Shown: positions 18,797 through 28,639 of the stretch, in pieces | Position numbering within the stretch: the first letter of the stretch is position 1 | Layout: each line of letters opens with the position of its first letter | From: Thalassorhabdomicrobium marinisediminis | GTDB taxonomy: Bacteria; Pseudomonadota; Alphaproteobacteria; Rhodobacterales; Rhodobacteraceae | Length of the DNA: 64,000 nucleotides | Direction: 5' to 3' | NCBI RefSeq assembly: GCF_003072065.1 | Contig: NZ_QCYG01000006.1 | Location: forward strand, 124,001-188,000 | The notes under the pieces: model-generated | Database searches by the model: none | What the model saw: the letters and a program-made list of their open reading frames with translations, nothing else | What the model was told of the DNA's origin: nothing | Made by a program: the position numbers and the translations under genes

Positions 18797-19606
18797 ATGA
18801 AGACTTCCAAAGCACGGCTGACCAAGGACGGGATCAAGCTGCACGCGCCCGAGGATTTTGCCGGGATGCACAAGGCCGGGCGTCTGGCGGCTGAAATCCT
18901 GGATCGGATCGCGGAACACGTGACACCGGGGCAGACCACCGGCGCGCTGGACGAAATGATCACCCGATGGGTCGATGAGGCGGGCGCCACCTCGGCCACC
19001 ATCGGCTACAAGGGCTATCAGCACGCCAGTTGCATCAGCGTGAACCATGTCGTGTGTCACGGTATTCCCGGCGGCAAGGTGCTGAAGGCGGGCGATATCA
19101 TCAACATCGACGTCACGGTGATTGTCGATGGCTGGTTCGGCGACACCAGTCGGATGTATGTGGCGGGCGGCAAGCCGAGCGTGAAGGCGGAGCGGTTGAT
19201 CCAGGTGACCCACGATGCGCTGATGCTGGGGATCGAGGCCGCGAAGCCGGGCAATACCTTTGGCGACATCGGCCATGCGATCCAGGCCTATGCGGAAAGC
19301 CAACGCATGTCCGTGGTGCGGGATTTCTGCGGGCACGGGCTGGGGCAGGTGTTCCACGCGCCGCCCAACGTGCTGCACTACGGGCGGCCGGGGACGGGGC
19401 CGGTGCTGGAAGAGGGGATGTTCTTCACCATCGAGCCGATGGTCAACCTTGGCCGCCCCGAGACGAAAATCCTCAGCGACGACTGGACGGCGGTCACCCG
19501 GGACAAGAGCCTGTCGGCGCAGTTCGAGCATTCCATCGGCATCACGGCAGAGGGCGCGGACATCTTCACGCTGTCGCCTGCGGGCAAGTTCCACCCGACT
19601 TACTAG
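18797..19606 (+). CDS. map: type I methionine aminopeptidase
   Basis: A 269-residue MetAP that removes initiator Met. The pita-bread metal ligands are visible: two Asp in NIDVTVIVDGWFGDTS, His in FCGHGLGQVFH, Glu in TIEPMVN and Glu in QFEHSIGIT. The substrate-side His is in HGIPGGKVLKAGD. I chose the internal ATG preceded by GAAAGGG. It follows sfsA on the same strand and overlaps the 3' end of convergent rsmD by four bases. Confidence 0.96.
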   Translation: MKTSKARLTKDGIKLHAPEDFAGMHKAGRLAAEILDRIAEHVTPGQTTGALDEMITRWVDEAGATSATIGYKGYQHASCISVNHVVCHGIPGGKVLKAGDIINIDVTVIVDGWFGDTSRMYVAGGKPSVKAERLIQVTHDALMLGIEAAKPGNTFGDIGHAIQAYAESQRMSVVRDFCGHGLGQVFHAPPNVLHYGRPGTGPVLEEGMFFTIEPMVNLGRPETKILSDDWTAVTRDKSLSAQFEHSIGITAEGADIFTLSPAGKFHPTY

Positions 19607-20151
19607 GCGTCAGGGGTCAGCAAGGTGATATGCGTGTCGCCGTAGCGGCGCTGGTCCTGCGGGGTGAACCCGGCCAGCGCTTGCGGCGCGCTGTCTTCCC
19701 AGACGATGAGCGCGTCGGGAGCCAACCAGCCTTGCGCTTGCGCAGATTGCAGCGCGGCTGCGCCGAGTGCCTTGCCGTAGGGCGGATCGAGGAACACCAA
19801 ATTGCAGGGGGCGGGCGCCGCCGGCAGCCGGTCCGCCGCGCAGGTGAGCAGGGTCGCATCGCCCGTGCGCCGCGCCTTGGCGAGGTTTTCACGGATCAGG
19901 CGTTGGGCCGTGCGCCCATTGTCGACGAAGGTGACTTGCACCGCGCCGCGGGACAACGCCTCAAGCCCCAGCGCGCCGGTGCCCGCAAACAGATCAAGTA
20001 CCCGCGCCCCGTGGGGCAATCCGTAGCCCATCAGCACGTTGAACAGGCTTTCACGCACCCGGTCCGGCGTGGGGCGCAGATGGGCACCCGCATCGCCCTT
20101 GCCCACGGACGCGAGGGCGAGGCCCCGGTGCTGACCGGCGATGATCCTCAT
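19603..20151 (-). CDS. rsmD: 16S rRNA (guanine(966)-N(2))-methyltransferase
   Basis: A 182-residue RsmD-family SAM-dependent methyltransferase acting on G966 of 16S rRNA. Conserved segments are the N-terminal RIIAGQHRG and RPTPDRVRESLFN, the SAM motif DLFAGTGALGLEALSRGA, and the catalytic FLDPPYGK. Length is typical. Its start overlaps the stop of the upstream flavoprotein gene by ATGA, so the two are probably translated together despite unrelated functions. Confidence 0.95.
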   Translation of the reverse strand: MRIIAGQHRGLALASVGKGDAGAHLRPTPDRVRESLFNVLMGYGLPHGARVLDLFAGTGALGLEALSRGAVQVTFVDNGRTAQRLIRENLAKARRTGDATLLTCAADRLPAAPAPCNLVFLDPPYGKALGAAALQSAQAQGWLAPDALIVWEDSAPQALAGFTPQDQRRYGDTHITLLTPDA

Positions 20152-21356
20152 GCTTTCAGCAGGGCCTTCATGTCTGTCTCGGGGTTCGCGATCACCTCTG
20201 GTGCGGGCGATTTCCCCGCTTCGATCAGCCGCTTGCCGATCATATAGTTGCGTGCATCGTTCATGGCGTCCACCGCGATCAGCCGGTCGCCGTCGTAATA
20301 CCAGTGTGAGCGCGCGCCGTCCGTCTGCCGCACGACGACATCCGTATAGCCAAGGTTCAGCCCCGCGATCTGCAGTTTGACGTCATATTGGTCGGACCAG
20401 AACCACGGCTTGGGCCGGTAGGGCTGCTCGGCCCCCAGCATGTTGCGGGCGACGCATTCCGCCTGATCGATGGCGTTGCCGACGCTCTCCAGCCGCACGC
20501 GCGCGCCGTTCCACTCCAGCGTGGCGCAGTCGCCAGCGGCCCAGATATGCGGGTCCGAGGTGCGGCCGTGGGCGTCGGTAACGATGCCGTTGTCCACCGT
20601 CACCCCGGCGCTTTCGGCCAGCACCGTCGCGGGGGTGATGCCGACGCCGACGATGGCGAAATCCACTTCGAGCGTTGTGCCGTCGGACAGAACCGCGCCG
20701 GTCACGCGGTCGGTGCCGGTCAGGCGGTCCAGCCCCACGCCTTCGCGGATGTCAACGCCGTGACGCTGGTGCAATTCACGGAAGTAGTCCGAGGTTTCGG
20801 GTGCGGCGACACGCTTGAGGATGCGGTCGGCCATTTCGACCAGCACCACCTCAACCCCGCGTTTTGCCGCCACCGCCGCGGCTTCCAGCCCGATGTAGCC
20901 GCCGCCGATGATCAACACGCGCCGGCCGGCCTGAAACTCGGGCGCCATGGCGTCGGCGTCGGCCAGATCGCGCACGGAATAGACCCCGTCGAGCGTGCCG
21001 CCGATCTCGGCGGGCAGGGTGCGGGGGTGCGATCCGGTGGTGAGGGCCAGCTCGTCGTAGGACAGCACCTCATCCCCCGCCAGCGTCACCCTCCGCGCCG
21101 CCGCATCGATGGCGACCACGCGCGTGTCGGTGCGCAGGGTGATGTTCTGGTCGTCATACCAGTCGCGCGGGCGCAGGAAGAGGCGGTCGCGCTCCATCTC
21201 GCCCAGCAGGTAGGCTTTGGAGAGGGCAGGGCGCTGGTAGGCGGGGTCAGGCTCGGCGCCGATCAGCGTCACCGCGCCCTCGAACCCTTCGCTGCGCAGT
21301 TTCGCGACAAGCGACAGACCGGCCTGACCGGCTCCGACGACGACAATATGGCTCAT
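20148..21356 (-). CDS. FAD-dependent ferredoxin/rubredoxin reductase-like oxidoreductase
   Basis: A 402-residue class I pyridine-nucleotide-disulfide-family flavoprotein of the rhodocoxin/putidaredoxin reductase type. The FAD site is VVVGAGQAGLSL at the N-terminus, the NAD site is LIIGGGYIGLEAAA, and the second FAD motif is HIWAAGDCA. The C-terminal WFWSDQYDVKLQIAGL block is typical of reductases serving [2Fe-2S] ferredoxins. No ferredoxin or P450 gene lies nearby. It is divergent from a peroxiredoxin gene and overlaps rsmD downstream. Confidence 0.9.
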   Translation of the reverse strand: MSHIVVVGAGQAGLSLVAKLRSEGFEGAVTLIGAEPDPAYQRPALSKAYLLGEMERDRLFLRPRDWYDDQNITLRTDTRVVAIDAAARRVTLAGDEVLSYDELALTTGSHPRTLPAEIGGTLDGVYSVRDLADADAMAPEFQAGRRVLIIGGGYIGLEAAAVAAKRGVEVVLVEMADRILKRVAAPETSDYFRELHQRHGVDIREGVGLDRLTGTDRVTGAVLSDGTTLEVDFAIVGVGITPATVLAESAGVTVDNGIVTDAHGRTSDPHIWAAGDCATLEWNGARVRLESVGNAIDQAECVARNMLGAEQPYRPKPWFWSDQYDVKLQIAGLNLGYTDVVVRQTDGARSHWYYDGDRLIAVDAMNDARNYMIGKRLIEAGKSPAPEVIANPETDMKALLKA

Positions 21357-21370
21357 ATCCGCGGTTCCAT

Positions 21371-21399
21371 CTGGTTGCTTCCGGTTTGGACCCTATAGT
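21371..21399 (+). promoter_or_regulatory. possible sigma-70 promoter of the peroxiredoxin gene
   Basis: CTGGTT at 21371-21376 and TATAGT at 21394-21399 are separated by 17 bases, in the 82-base gap between the divergent flavoprotein and peroxiredoxin genes. The -10 is good and the -35 weak. Confidence 0.35.
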
Positions 21400-21438
21400 G
21401 GCCCTGACGACCAACGCAATTGCCGAAAGGACGACGAA

Positions 21439-21927
21439 ATGACGATTTCCGTGGGGGACAAACTGCCCGATGCGATGCTGGTGAAAATGGGTGAGGAGGG
21501 GCCGGAGCAGATCTCGGTCTCGACCCTGACCGAAGGGCGCAACGTGGTGCTTTTCGGCTTGCCCGGGGCCTATACCGGCACCTGCACCACCGCCCATGTG
21601 CCCAGCTTCATCCGCACCAAGGATCAGTTCATGGAACGTGGCGTGGACGAGATCATCTGCATCTCGGTCAACGATCCTTTCGTGATGGGCCAGTGGGGTG
21701 AGGATACGGGCGCGACCGAGGCGGGTATCCTCATGGTTGGCGATCCGGCGGCGGAGTTCTCCAAGGCGCTGGGGCTCACGTTTTCCGCCCCCGCGGCCGG
21801 GCTTATCGACCGCTCACAACGCTATGCGATGCTGGTGATGGACGGAGAGGTGAAGGTGCTCAACATCGAGGACAGCCCCGGCACCTGCGAAGCCTCTGGC
21901 GGTGAGGGATTGCTCGACGAGATGTAG
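21439..21927 (+). CDS. Prx5-type peroxiredoxin
   Basis: A 162-residue thiol peroxidase of the Prx5/redoxin group. It reduces hydroperoxides using the peroxidatic Cys in PGAYTGTCTTAHVPSF. A second Cys in DSPGTCEASGG near the C-terminus is the probable resolving residue, and the arginine-containing DRSQRYAMLVMDG block is normal. GAAAGGA precedes the ATG. It is divergent from the ferredoxin-reductase-like gene and converges with the pterin dehydratase gene. Confidence 0.94.
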   Translation: MTISVGDKLPDAMLVKMGEEGPEQISVSTLTEGRNVVLFGLPGAYTGTCTTAHVPSFIRTKDQFMERGVDEIICISVNDPFVMGQWGEDTGATEAGILMVGDPAAEFSKALGLTFSAPAAGLIDRSQRYAMLVMDGEVKVLNIEDSPGTCEASGGEGLLDEM

Positions 21928-21932
21928 CGCCG

Positions 21933-22211
21933 CTAGCTCGCCAGCGCATCCATGCGCTGGGCGAGCTTGAGGTCGAGGTCCGTCAACCCGCCCGTGTCAT
22001 GGGTGGTGAGCGTGACCTCGACCGTCTTGTAGACGTTGAACCACTCGGGATGGTGGTTGAGCTTTTCCGCCGTCATGGCGACCGAGGTCATCCAGCCGAA
22101 GGCTTCGATGAAATTCCTGAAGGTGAAGGTCTTCGTGGCCTTCGCCTCCTCGACCGTCCACCCTGCTTCGGTGAGGGCGTCGCGGCCCGTTTGGTCCAAT
22201 GGGTTGCTCAT
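21933..22211 (-). CDS. 4a-hydroxytetrahydrobiopterin dehydratase (pterin-4a-carbinolamine dehydratase)
   Basis: A 92-residue PCD/PhhB-family enzyme that regenerates quinonoid dihydropterin. The hallmark [18 protein letters not shown] with the His-His-Pro active site and the later [16 protein letters not shown] block are complete. No phenylalanine hydroxylase gene lies nearby, so it may serve another pterin pathway or act as a folate/molybdopterin-linked protein. It is the last gene of a six-gene minus-strand run and overlaps the FemAB-like stop by ATGA. Confidence 0.95.
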   Translation of the reverse strand: MSNPLDQTGRDALTEAGWTVEEAKATKTFTFRNFIEAFGWMTSVAMTAEKLNHHPEWFNVYKTVEVTLTTHDTGGLTDLDLKLAQRMDALAS

Positions 22212-23392
22212 TCCTGTTCCTCCACCTGTGCTTTGCGGAAGGGCCCGTAGGAGGTGAGGACCTCGATTTCCTCATCCACGGCGCGGCGTTCCGCCTCCAG
22301 ATAATCCGCCACCGCCTGCCGGAACCCCGCATCGCCGAACCAGTGCAGCGAGTGGGTCGTCACCGGCAGGTAGCCACGGGCGAGCTTGTGTTCGCCTTGC
22401 GCCCCCGCCTCGACCCGTTTCATGCCATGGGCGATGGCGTAGTCGATGGCCTGATAATAGCAGATTTCGAAATGCAGACAGGGGTGGTGTTCGGTGCAGC
22501 CCCAGTAGCGGCCATAAAGCGTGTCATGCCCGATCATGTTCATCGCCCCCGCCACGGGCACACCGTCGATTTCAGCGAAGACCAGAAGGATGTCGTCCTT
22601 CAGCGTCTCGGCGGCGATGTCGAAGAAAGCGCGCGTCAGATAGGGCTGGCCCCATTTGCGCGCGCCGGTGTCCTGATAGAAGGTCCAGAGTGCATCCCAG
22701 TGGTGCGGTTCGATGGCGTCGCCAGTCACCTGCACGATCTGGCCGCCGAAGGTCTGCGCCGTGCGCCGTTCGCGGCGCAGGGTCTTGCGCTTGCGAGAGG
22801 ACAGCGCGGCAAGGAACCCGTCCCAATCCGCATAGCCGTCGTTGGCCCAGTGATATTGCTGCGCGGTGCGGTGCAACAGGCCCATCTCGGCCCCGGCCAG
22901 TGCCTCGGCCTCGGTGCAGAAGGTGGCATGAAGCGACGACAGCTCATTGTCGGCAGCGATCTGCACCGCGCCCTGCACCAACGCCGCCATGCCCGCGACC
23001 TCGAACCCCGGACGGGTCAGGAAGCGCCGCCCGGTGGCGGGCGTGAAGGGCACCGCGATCTGCAGTTTGGGGTAATACTGCCCGCCGGAGCGTTCATAGG
23101 CATGGGCGAAGTTGTGGTCGAACATGTATTCGCCCTGCGAATGCATCTTGCCGTAAAGCGGGGCGACGGCGATCACCTCACCGTCCTGTCGGGCGCACAA
23201 ATAGTGGGGTTCCCACCCCGTTCCCGCGCCCACGCTGCCGCTGTCCTCAAGCGCTTTGAGGAACCTGTAGGTCGTGAACGGATCAACCGGCCGCCCGGTC
23301 GCGGCCTCGGGGCAGGCGCAGGCATCCCAGTCGGCGGGGTCGATCGCCGACAGGCTGCGATGGGCGCTGAGTTCGATTGTGCTGCCGTCCAT
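22208..23392 (-). CDS. GNAT/FemAB-like acyltransferase (peptidogalycan-biosynthesis family)
   Basis: A 394-residue protein of the DUF482/FemAB-like GNAT family. Landmarks include PADWDACA near the N-terminus, [16 protein letters not shown], a [12 protein letters not shown] block and [23 protein letters not shown]. Tandem GNAT folds in such proteins transfer aminoacyl or acyl groups; the substrate is not known. I used the ATG at MDGSTIELS rather than an upstream TTG. It is preceded by GDPD with a 42-base gap and overlaps the pterin dehydratase start. Confidence 0.85.
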   Translation of the reverse strand: MDGSTIELSAHRSLSAIDPADWDACACPEAATGRPVDPFTTYRFLKALEDSGSVGAGTGWEPHYLCARQDGEVIAVAPLYGKMHSQGEYMFDHNFAHAYERSGGQYYPKLQIAVPFTPATGRRFLTRPGFEVAGMAALVQGAVQIAADNELSSLHATFCTEAEALAGAEMGLLHRTAQQYHWANDGYADWDGFLAALSSRKRKTLRRERRTAQTFGGQIVQVTGDAIEPHHWDALWTFYQDTGARKWGQPYLTRAFFDIAAETLKDDILLVFAEIDGVPVAGAMNMIGHDTLYGRYWGCTEHHPCLHFEICYYQAIDYAIAHGMKRVEAGAQGEHKLARGYLPVTTHSLHWFGDAGFRQAVADYLEAERRAVDEEIEVLTSYGPFRKAQVEEQE

Positions 23393-23434
23393 GATGGATA
23401 GGTGGCCCCCGTCGCGCCGCAATCAAGAGGGTGT

Positions 23435-24181
23435 TCAGGCGCGGTAACCCTCGAACGTGATATTGTCGGCCACCTTGCGGGCGCGGGCCTCAGCCTCGGC
23501 TGACCGCACGGTCCAGCACAGGATCGGCACGCCCCCGGCGTGAAGCTCTGCCACCGGGGCCGCCGTCAGGTCGTCTTGCTGGTGGCTGATGAACGAGGCC
23601 TCGACCCGGTCAAAGTCAGGGATGGCGGCAAGGTGCTCGCGCGTGGCGCGGGGCACGGTGGGCCAATCCTCTTGCCGGAACGGGCAGGTGACAAGGCCGC
23701 GGGGGATCTGCGGCCCGTGATCGCGGCAGGCGGCGACGGAATGGGGGTTGAACGACATCAGCGCCACGTCGCCGTCGTAGTCCTGCAACAGCGCGCAGAT
23801 CGCCCTCTCCAACGGTCCAACGTTGGGGCCAAGGGCGCCGTCCTGATCCTTGACCTCGATCAGCAGCGGAACCCGACCGGCCACCCGGCCCAACACATCC
23901 GACAGGGTCGGGATAGTGCCACCGCCACCGCGCAGGGCGATCTGCCCCAGCTCTTGCGCCGTGCGCTGAGCAATCGGGCCGGTCTGCGCGGTCAGCCGGT
24001 CCAGCGTGTAATCGTGGAACACCATCGGCACACCGTCGCGCGCGCGCTGTATATCGATCTCGATGCCATAGCCCGCGGCAACTGCCGCGCGGATCGCTGC
24101 CGGCGAGTTCTCGGCCATCTGCGCATCATGCAGGGCGCGGTGGGCGATAGGCCGCGCCAGAAAACTGTCGGGAAGGGTCAT
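23435..24181 (-). CDS. glycerophosphodiester phosphodiesterase family protein
   Basis: A 248-residue GDPD-domain TIM-barrel enzyme that would hydrolyse glycerophosphodiesters to glycerol-3-phosphate. The opening IAHRALHD carries the catalytic His-Arg, IEIDIQRARDGVPMVFHD supplies the metal-binding Glu/Asp and second His, and LLIEVKDQDG holds the third acidic cluster. No signal peptide, so it is probably cytosolic. Its ATG overlaps the RidA stop. It sits downstream of the type I secretion genes. Confidence 0.92.
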   Translation of the reverse strand: MTLPDSFLARPIAHRALHDAQMAENSPAAIRAAVAAGYGIEIDIQRARDGVPMVFHDYTLDRLTAQTGPIAQRTAQELGQIALRGGGGTIPTLSDVLGRVAGRVPLLIEVKDQDGALGPNVGPLERAICALLQDYDGDVALMSFNPHSVAACRDHGPQIPRGLVTCPFRQEDWPTVPRATREHLAAIPDFDRVEASFISHQQDDLTAAPVAELHAGGVPILCWTVRSAEAEARARKVADNITFEGYRA

Positions 24182-24636
24182 GAGATTTCGAAAATCGCCT
24201 CAATCTCGACAGCGACGCCGAAGGGCAGGGACGGGGCCGAGACCGCGCTGCGCGAATGGCGCCCCCGCTCTCCCAGCGCCTCAACCATAAAATCGGACGC
24301 GCCATTGATCACCTTGGGCTGATCGCCGAAGTCGGCGGTCGAGTTGACGAACCCGGTGAGCTTGACGACCCGCACCAACCGTTCGATGTCACCGTCGCAG
24401 CCCGCTTTGAGCTGCGCCAGAAGCGAGATCGCGCAGGTCCGCGCGGCGGCCGCGCCGTCTTCGGCGGTCATATCCTCGCCCAGCGTGCCGGTGATGAACC
24501 CGTCGTCATTGGCCGAGATCTGCCCCGAGACGAAAAGCAGGTTGCCGGACTTCACGAAGGGCACGTAATTCGCCGCCGGAGCGGGGGCATCGGGCAGGGT
24601 GACGCCCAGCTCGGACAGGCGGGATTCGATCGACAT
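24178..24636 (-). CDS. RidA-family protein (YjgF/YER057c/UK114)
   Basis: A 152-residue RidA-superfamily protein of the longer YjgF-like subgroup beginning MSIESRLSELGVTLP. Classic RidA enzymes hydrolyse reactive enamine/imine intermediates; this subgroup is less well characterised and the canonical Arg is not clearly placed. Typical blocks are FVSGQISANDDG, a central RLVRVVKLTGFVNS and the C-terminal LPFGVAVEIEAIFEI. It begins 31 bases after the HlyD-like stop and overlaps GDPD by ATGA. Confidence 0.88.
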   Translation of the reverse strand: MSIESRLSELGVTLPDAPAPAANYVPFVKSGNLLFVSGQISANDDGFITGTLGEDMTAEDGAAAARTCAISLLAQLKAGCDGDIERLVRVVKLTGFVNSTADFGDQPKVINGASDFMVEALGERGRHSRSAVSAPSLPFGVAVEIEAIFEIS

Positions 24637-24667
24637 GACGGGTCCTTTCAGCAGATTTTGCCCGACG

Positions 24668-25960
24668 CTATCCGTCGCGAAAGGTCCGTGCAACATAGTC
24701 CGTCAGGGGGCGCGTCAGATAGTCGAGCGGCGTGCGGTCAGCGGTGCGGATAAAGGCTTCGACCGGCATTCCGGGGATCAACGTGGTGTTGTTGGGCAGC
24801 CGCTCAAGCTCGCCATCGTTCAGGGCAATTTCGGCGCGGTAATAAGTGGCGCCGGTGTTCGGGTCCGAGAAGGCGTCTGCCGACACCAGCGCCACCTTGC
24901 CGTAAAGCTCGGGCGTGCTGCGTTGGTCCAATGCCGAGAATCGCACGCTGACGTCCTGCCCGATGGTCAGAACGTCGATATCCGTCGGCGCGACCTGCGT
25001 AGCGATCACCAGCGGGCGGTCCTGCGGCACGATGAACATCAGCGGATCGGCCGGGCGCACCACCACGCCGGGGCCGAACACCTGCAGCCCGTAGACGATG
25101 CCGCTGACCGGTGCGCGAATGTCGAGCCGCTGCAACTGCCGCTCGATGGTGGTGCGCCGTTCGCGCAGCTCCAGCTCATTGAATTGCAGGTCCCGGAGCC
25201 GGGTGATCGCCTCTTCCCGGCGCGAGGTTGTCAGCCCGAGGATTTCGATCTCGATCTCGGTGATGCGTTCCTGCGCGCCGCCGATGGCGGCGGTCAGCTC
25301 GCCCACCTGCCCCAGAAGGCGCGCCTGTTCCCGTTGCAGATTGAGCACGGTGCCCGCTTGCGCCAACCCCCGATCGAGCAGGTTCTGCTGGTTCGCAAGT
25401 TCCTGCCCGATCAGCTCAAGCTGGGTTTCCAGCGCTTCCTGCTGGGCGGTGATCCCTTCGATCTGTGCGGCGATCTGGTCCTTGCGGTTCGACAGTTGCT
25501 CGGTGCGTCGCGCGACGCTGTCATTGCGCGCGTTGAAGAGGTTGATCTGCCCGGACTTGAGGCTTTCGACAGTCTCCGGTTTGCCCTCATCCAGCAGCGG
25601 ATCGAAGGTCAGATGGTCGCTGCCATCCCGCTCGGCCTCGAAACGGGCGCGCCGGGCGAGGACTTCGAACAACTGGCCCTCAACGACGCTCAGATTGGCG
25701 CGCAGGTCCTGATCGTCGAGCCGCAAGAGCAGGTCGCCGACCTCGACAGGATCGCCTTCGTCGACGGTAATCTCCGTGGCAATGCCACCGTCAAGATGTT
25801 GCACAACCTGCCTGTTCTGATCGACCTCAATCAGGCCGCTGGCGATCACTGCGCCGCTAATCTGCGCCGAGACGGCCCAGCCGCCGAAGCCGCCGACGAG
25901 AACCAGAAGCGCCAAGAGCCCCACGGTGAGGGGTTTGCGGGCGGACCATTCGCGGCTCAT
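24668..25960 (-). CDS. type I secretion membrane fusion protein, HlyD family
   Basis: A 430-residue periplasmic adaptor of a type I secretion system. An N-terminal transmembrane helix (about 12-32) is followed by a biotinyl-lipoyl half motif ([23 protein letters not shown]), a long coiled-coil hairpin region (about 90-270, many Gln/Glu/Leu heptads) and the returning lipoyl/beta-barrel part with [14 protein letters not shown]. It would link the ABC exporter to a TolC-type outer-membrane channel encoded elsewhere. Its start overlaps the ABC gene stop by ATGA. Confidence 0.93.
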   Translation of the reverse strand: MSREWSARKPLTVGLLALLVLVGGFGGWAVSAQISGAVIASGLIEVDQNRQVVQHLDGGIATEITVDEGDPVEVGDLLLRLDDQDLRANLSVVEGQLFEVLARRARFEAERDGSDHLTFDPLLDEGKPETVESLKSGQINLFNARNDSVARRTEQLSNRKDQIAAQIEGITAQQEALETQLELIGQELANQQNLLDRGLAQAGTVLNLQREQARLLGQVGELTAAIGGAQERITEIEIEILGLTTSRREEAITRLRDLQFNELELRERRTTIERQLQRLDIRAPVSGIVYGLQVFGPGVVVRPADPLMFIVPQDRPLVIATQVAPTDIDVLTIGQDVSVRFSALDQRSTPELYGKVALVSADAFSDPNTGATYYRAEIALNDGELERLPNNTTLIPGMPVEAFIRTADRTPLDYLTRPLTDYVARTFRDG

Positions 25961-27711
25961 GTGACGCCTCCGCCTTTGCCGCGGCTTTGATCGATCTGCT
26001 GCCGATTGGCAAGGATCTGGGCCTTGACCTCTTCCGTCGGGCCGAAGGCCTTGAGCATGCCGCCATCCAGATACATCAATTTGTCGCAGGCCTCGATCGC
26101 CGCAGGGCGGTGCGCCATCACGAAGACGCTGCGCCCCTCGGCCTTCATGGTGCGGATCGCTGTGTTGACGGCCGTTGAACCTTCGTTGTCGAGGTTCGAG
26201 TTCGGCTCATCCAGCACCAGAAAGATCGGATCGCCATACATCGCCCGCGCCAGTCCGACACGCTGCACCTGCCCGCCGGACAGGCGGCCGCCGGTGGGGT
26301 CGACGATGGTGTCATAGCCGTCGGGGAGGCGCACGATCATGTCGTGCGCGGCGGCGCGTTTCGCGGCCTTGACCACGGCGGCATCATCGGGGTTCGGGGA
26401 CATCCGGGCGATATTGTCGCGGATCGATCCGCTTAGCAGCGTTACCGTTTGCGGCAGATAGCCGATGTAGCTGCCCAGCACGTCAGGGTCGTATTGGTCC
26501 AGCGTCGCCCCGTCGAGCCGGATCGTCCCGCCAGCGGGGGGCCAAAGCCCGGCCAGCGCCCGCGCCAGTGTGGATTTCCCCGCGCCCGAGGGGCCGATCA
26601 CGCCGACAGCCTCACCGGGTTCGACCTTGAACGACACCATGCGAAGGCTGGCCTTGGTTTCGCCCGGCGGCAGCACCGTGACCTGATCGGCCGCGATGCG
26701 CGCGGCGGGGGTGGGCAGGTTGGTGCGCTCCCGCGCTTCGGGCACCGCGCCCAGCAAGCGGGCAAGGTTGGCCCAGCCAATGCGCCCCTTGTTGACCACC
26801 GGCCATTGGTTCACCAGCAGCTCAACGGGCGCTAGCGCGCGCCCAAGCAGGATCGAGCCAGCAATCATCGCGCCCGCGGTCAGCTGGTCCTCAAGCACCA
26901 GATAGGCGCCGACACCCAACATTGCCGATTGCAGGAACAGCCGGAACGATTTCGACAGGTTGCTGAAGCTGCTGCCCAGATCCCCCGCCTTGATCCCCGC
27001 GCGCAAGGACTTGTTGCGCAGGTCGATCCAGCGATGGAAGGCCGAAGACCGCATGCCCAGCGCTTGAATCATGTCCGCCCCGCTGCGCAATTGCTCGCCC
27101 ATGTTCTGCGCGCGCAGGTTCGCCTCGTTCGCTTCGGCAAGCGGGCGGCGGCTGCTGAGTTGGTTCATGACGGCGATCAGCACAAGGATCAATCCCCCGG
27201 CCAGCGCCAGATAGCCCAGATAGGGGTGGAACACGAAGATGCCCAGAACGAAGATCACCGTCCATGGCAGGTCGAACAGCGCCATGGCCACGGGCGCGGT
27301 GATCAGTTGCTGCACCCATTGCAGATCTCGCTGGCCGGTCGTGGCCTCGGCCGGAGCGACGCCGGTGGCGCGGGCCCGCATGGAGGCGTCGAACACCCGC
27401 CTGTCGAGATCGGCCTGAAACCGTGCGCCCACGCGGCTCATGACACGGCCGCGGGCGAAATCGAGAATGCCCATCATCAGGTAAAGGAACCCCACCAGAA
27501 CCGAGAGCGCCAACAAAGTCTCATAAGAGCGTGAACCGAGCACACGGTCGTAGACATTCAGCATATAGAGCGGCCCGGTCAGCATCAGCGCGTTCACGAA
27601 GCTGCTGAAGATCCCGACGAACCAGTAAAGATGGCGCGACCTCTTGCGGATTGACCGGAGCTCTGTGCGGCCCGCATTGATTTCGGCCCGGGTCGGTTCT
27701 CTTAACATCAT
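25957..27711 (-). CDS. type I secretion system permease/ATPase (PrtD-like ABC exporter)
   Basis: A 584-residue half-transporter with an N-terminal six-helix ABC-exporter membrane domain (about 30-310) and a C-terminal nucleotide-binding domain. Walker A is GPSGAGKST, the signature [14 protein letters not shown] and Walker [13 protein letters not shown]. No C39 peptidase domain is present, as in PrtD/HasD exporters of proteases and RTX-like proteins. No substrate with glycine-rich repeats is encoded in the window. It is the first gene of the six-gene minus-strand run and is divergent from mlaA. Confidence 0.93.
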   Translation of the reverse strand: MMLREPTRAEINAGRTELRSIRKRSRHLYWFVGIFSSFVNALMLTGPLYMLNVYDRVLGSRSYETLLALSVLVGFLYLMMGILDFARGRVMSRVGARFQADLDRRVFDASMRARATGVAPAEATTGQRDLQWVQQLITAPVAMALFDLPWTVIFVLGIFVFHPYLGYLALAGGLILVLIAVMNQLSSRRPLAEANEANLRAQNMGEQLRSGADMIQALGMRSSAFHRWIDLRNKSLRAGIKAGDLGSSFSNLSKSFRLFLQSAMLGVGAYLVLEDQLTAGAMIAGSILLGRALAPVELLVNQWPVVNKGRIGWANLARLLGAVPEARERTNLPTPAARIAADQVTVLPPGETKASLRMVSFKVEPGEAVGVIGPSGAGKSTLARALAGLWPPAGGTIRLDGATLDQYDPDVLGSYIGYLPQTVTLLSGSIRDNIARMSPNPDDAAVVKAAKRAAAHDMIVRLPDGYDTIVDPTGGRLSGGQVQRVGLARAMYGDPIFLVLDEPNSNLDNEGSTAVNTAIRTMKAEGRSVFVMAHRPAAIEACDKLMYLDGGMLKAFGPTEEVKAQILANRQQIDQSRGKGGGVT

Positions 27712-27840
27712 CGGCGATGCGCTGCCTTTGTTTCTGACCGCGCAATTGCGGCGACGGGGATGCGTCCGAATTCAGACGGGGGATCACGCCTGATCAAATG
27801 CAACACGATGTCTGTTGGTTATCGTCTATGAGGAAACTAT

Positions 27841-27857
27841 TTGCTAATTACTAGCAA
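27841..27857. promoter_or_regulatory. inverted repeat TTGCTA-N5-TAGCAA between divergent T1SS and mlaA genes
   Basis: A perfect 6-bp dyad with 5-base spacing in an unusually AT-rich part of the 178-base divergent intergenic region, 33 bases upstream of the mlaA ATG. It could be an operator shared by both transcripts. No regulator is known. Confidence 0.4.
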
Positions 27858-27889
27858 GCTTTGTCCAGATTCCAGTGTAGTTTTATCCC

Positions 27890-28639
27890 ATGTTTCCGAT
27901 TCCTTTCCGGTTCCGCGCCCTTCTTCTTGTAACCCTCGTTTCGGCTTGCACCGCGCCTGACCCCGGTGCGGTGTTCAACGACCCTTACGAAGAAAATAAC
28001 CGTGTAATTCATGCCTTTAACAAAAGCCTCGACAGCGCCTTCCTGCGCCCCTCGGGTGGGGTGACGGCCTCACTCCCGGACGGGGTGACGGATCCGATCG
28101 TCAATTTTGCCGACAATGCGGGGCTGCCCGGGGCGGTGGCCAACGGGGTGTTGCAGGCGAATCTCGAAGGGGCGGCGATCAACACGCTGCGGTTCGTGCT
28201 CAACACCACCCTCGGCGTGGGCGGGCTTCTGGATCCTGCCAGCAGCATCGGTCTGACCGAACAGGATACAGACTTCGGAGAGACGCTGGCGGTCTGGGGC
28301 TTTGATGAGGGCGCATACCTCGAGATTCCGGTCTATGGCCCCTCGACCGAACGGGATGCCGCGGGGCGTCTGGTCGATCTGTTCCTTGATCCGCTGGGGG
28401 CCGTCGGCCTGCCAGCGCAGGTGAAATACGGCCCCCTTGCGCGGGTGGCGACGCTTGCGGTGCGGCGGGGGGACTACAAGGATACGATCGACGGGCTACT
28501 TTATGACAGTGCCGACAGTTATTCGCAGGCCCGTCTGGTCTACCTGCAGAACCGCCGGTTCGAACTGGGCGAAGCACCGCCCGCTGCAACCGAAATCGAC
28601 CCTTTCTCGGGGGATGTGAGTTTGGAAGGATTTGAGTGA
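27890..28639 (+). CDS. mlaA: MlaA/VacJ-family lipoprotein
   Basis: A 249-residue MlaA, the outer-membrane component of the Mla pathway that extracts mislocalised phospholipids. The signal peptide ends in the lipobox VSAC. Family signatures are FNDPYEENNRVIHAFN, then FVLNTTLGVGGLLDPAS, the conserved EQDTDFGETLAVWG, and YLEIPVYGPSTERDAAGRLVD. It starts a three-gene operon with mlaC and an acidic secreted protein; stop and next start overlap (TGATG). Confidence 0.95.
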   Translation: MFPIPFRFRALLLVTLVSACTAPDPGAVFNDPYEENNRVIHAFNKSLDSAFLRPSGGVTASLPDGVTDPIVNFADNAGLPGAVANGVLQANLEGAAINTLRFVLNTTLGVGGLLDPASSIGLTEQDTDFGETLAVWGFDEGAYLEIPVYGPSTERDAAGRLVDLFLDPLGAVGLPAQVKYGPLARVATLAVRRGDYKDTIDGLLYDSADSYSQARLVYLQNRRFELGEAPPAATEIDPFSGDVSLEGFE

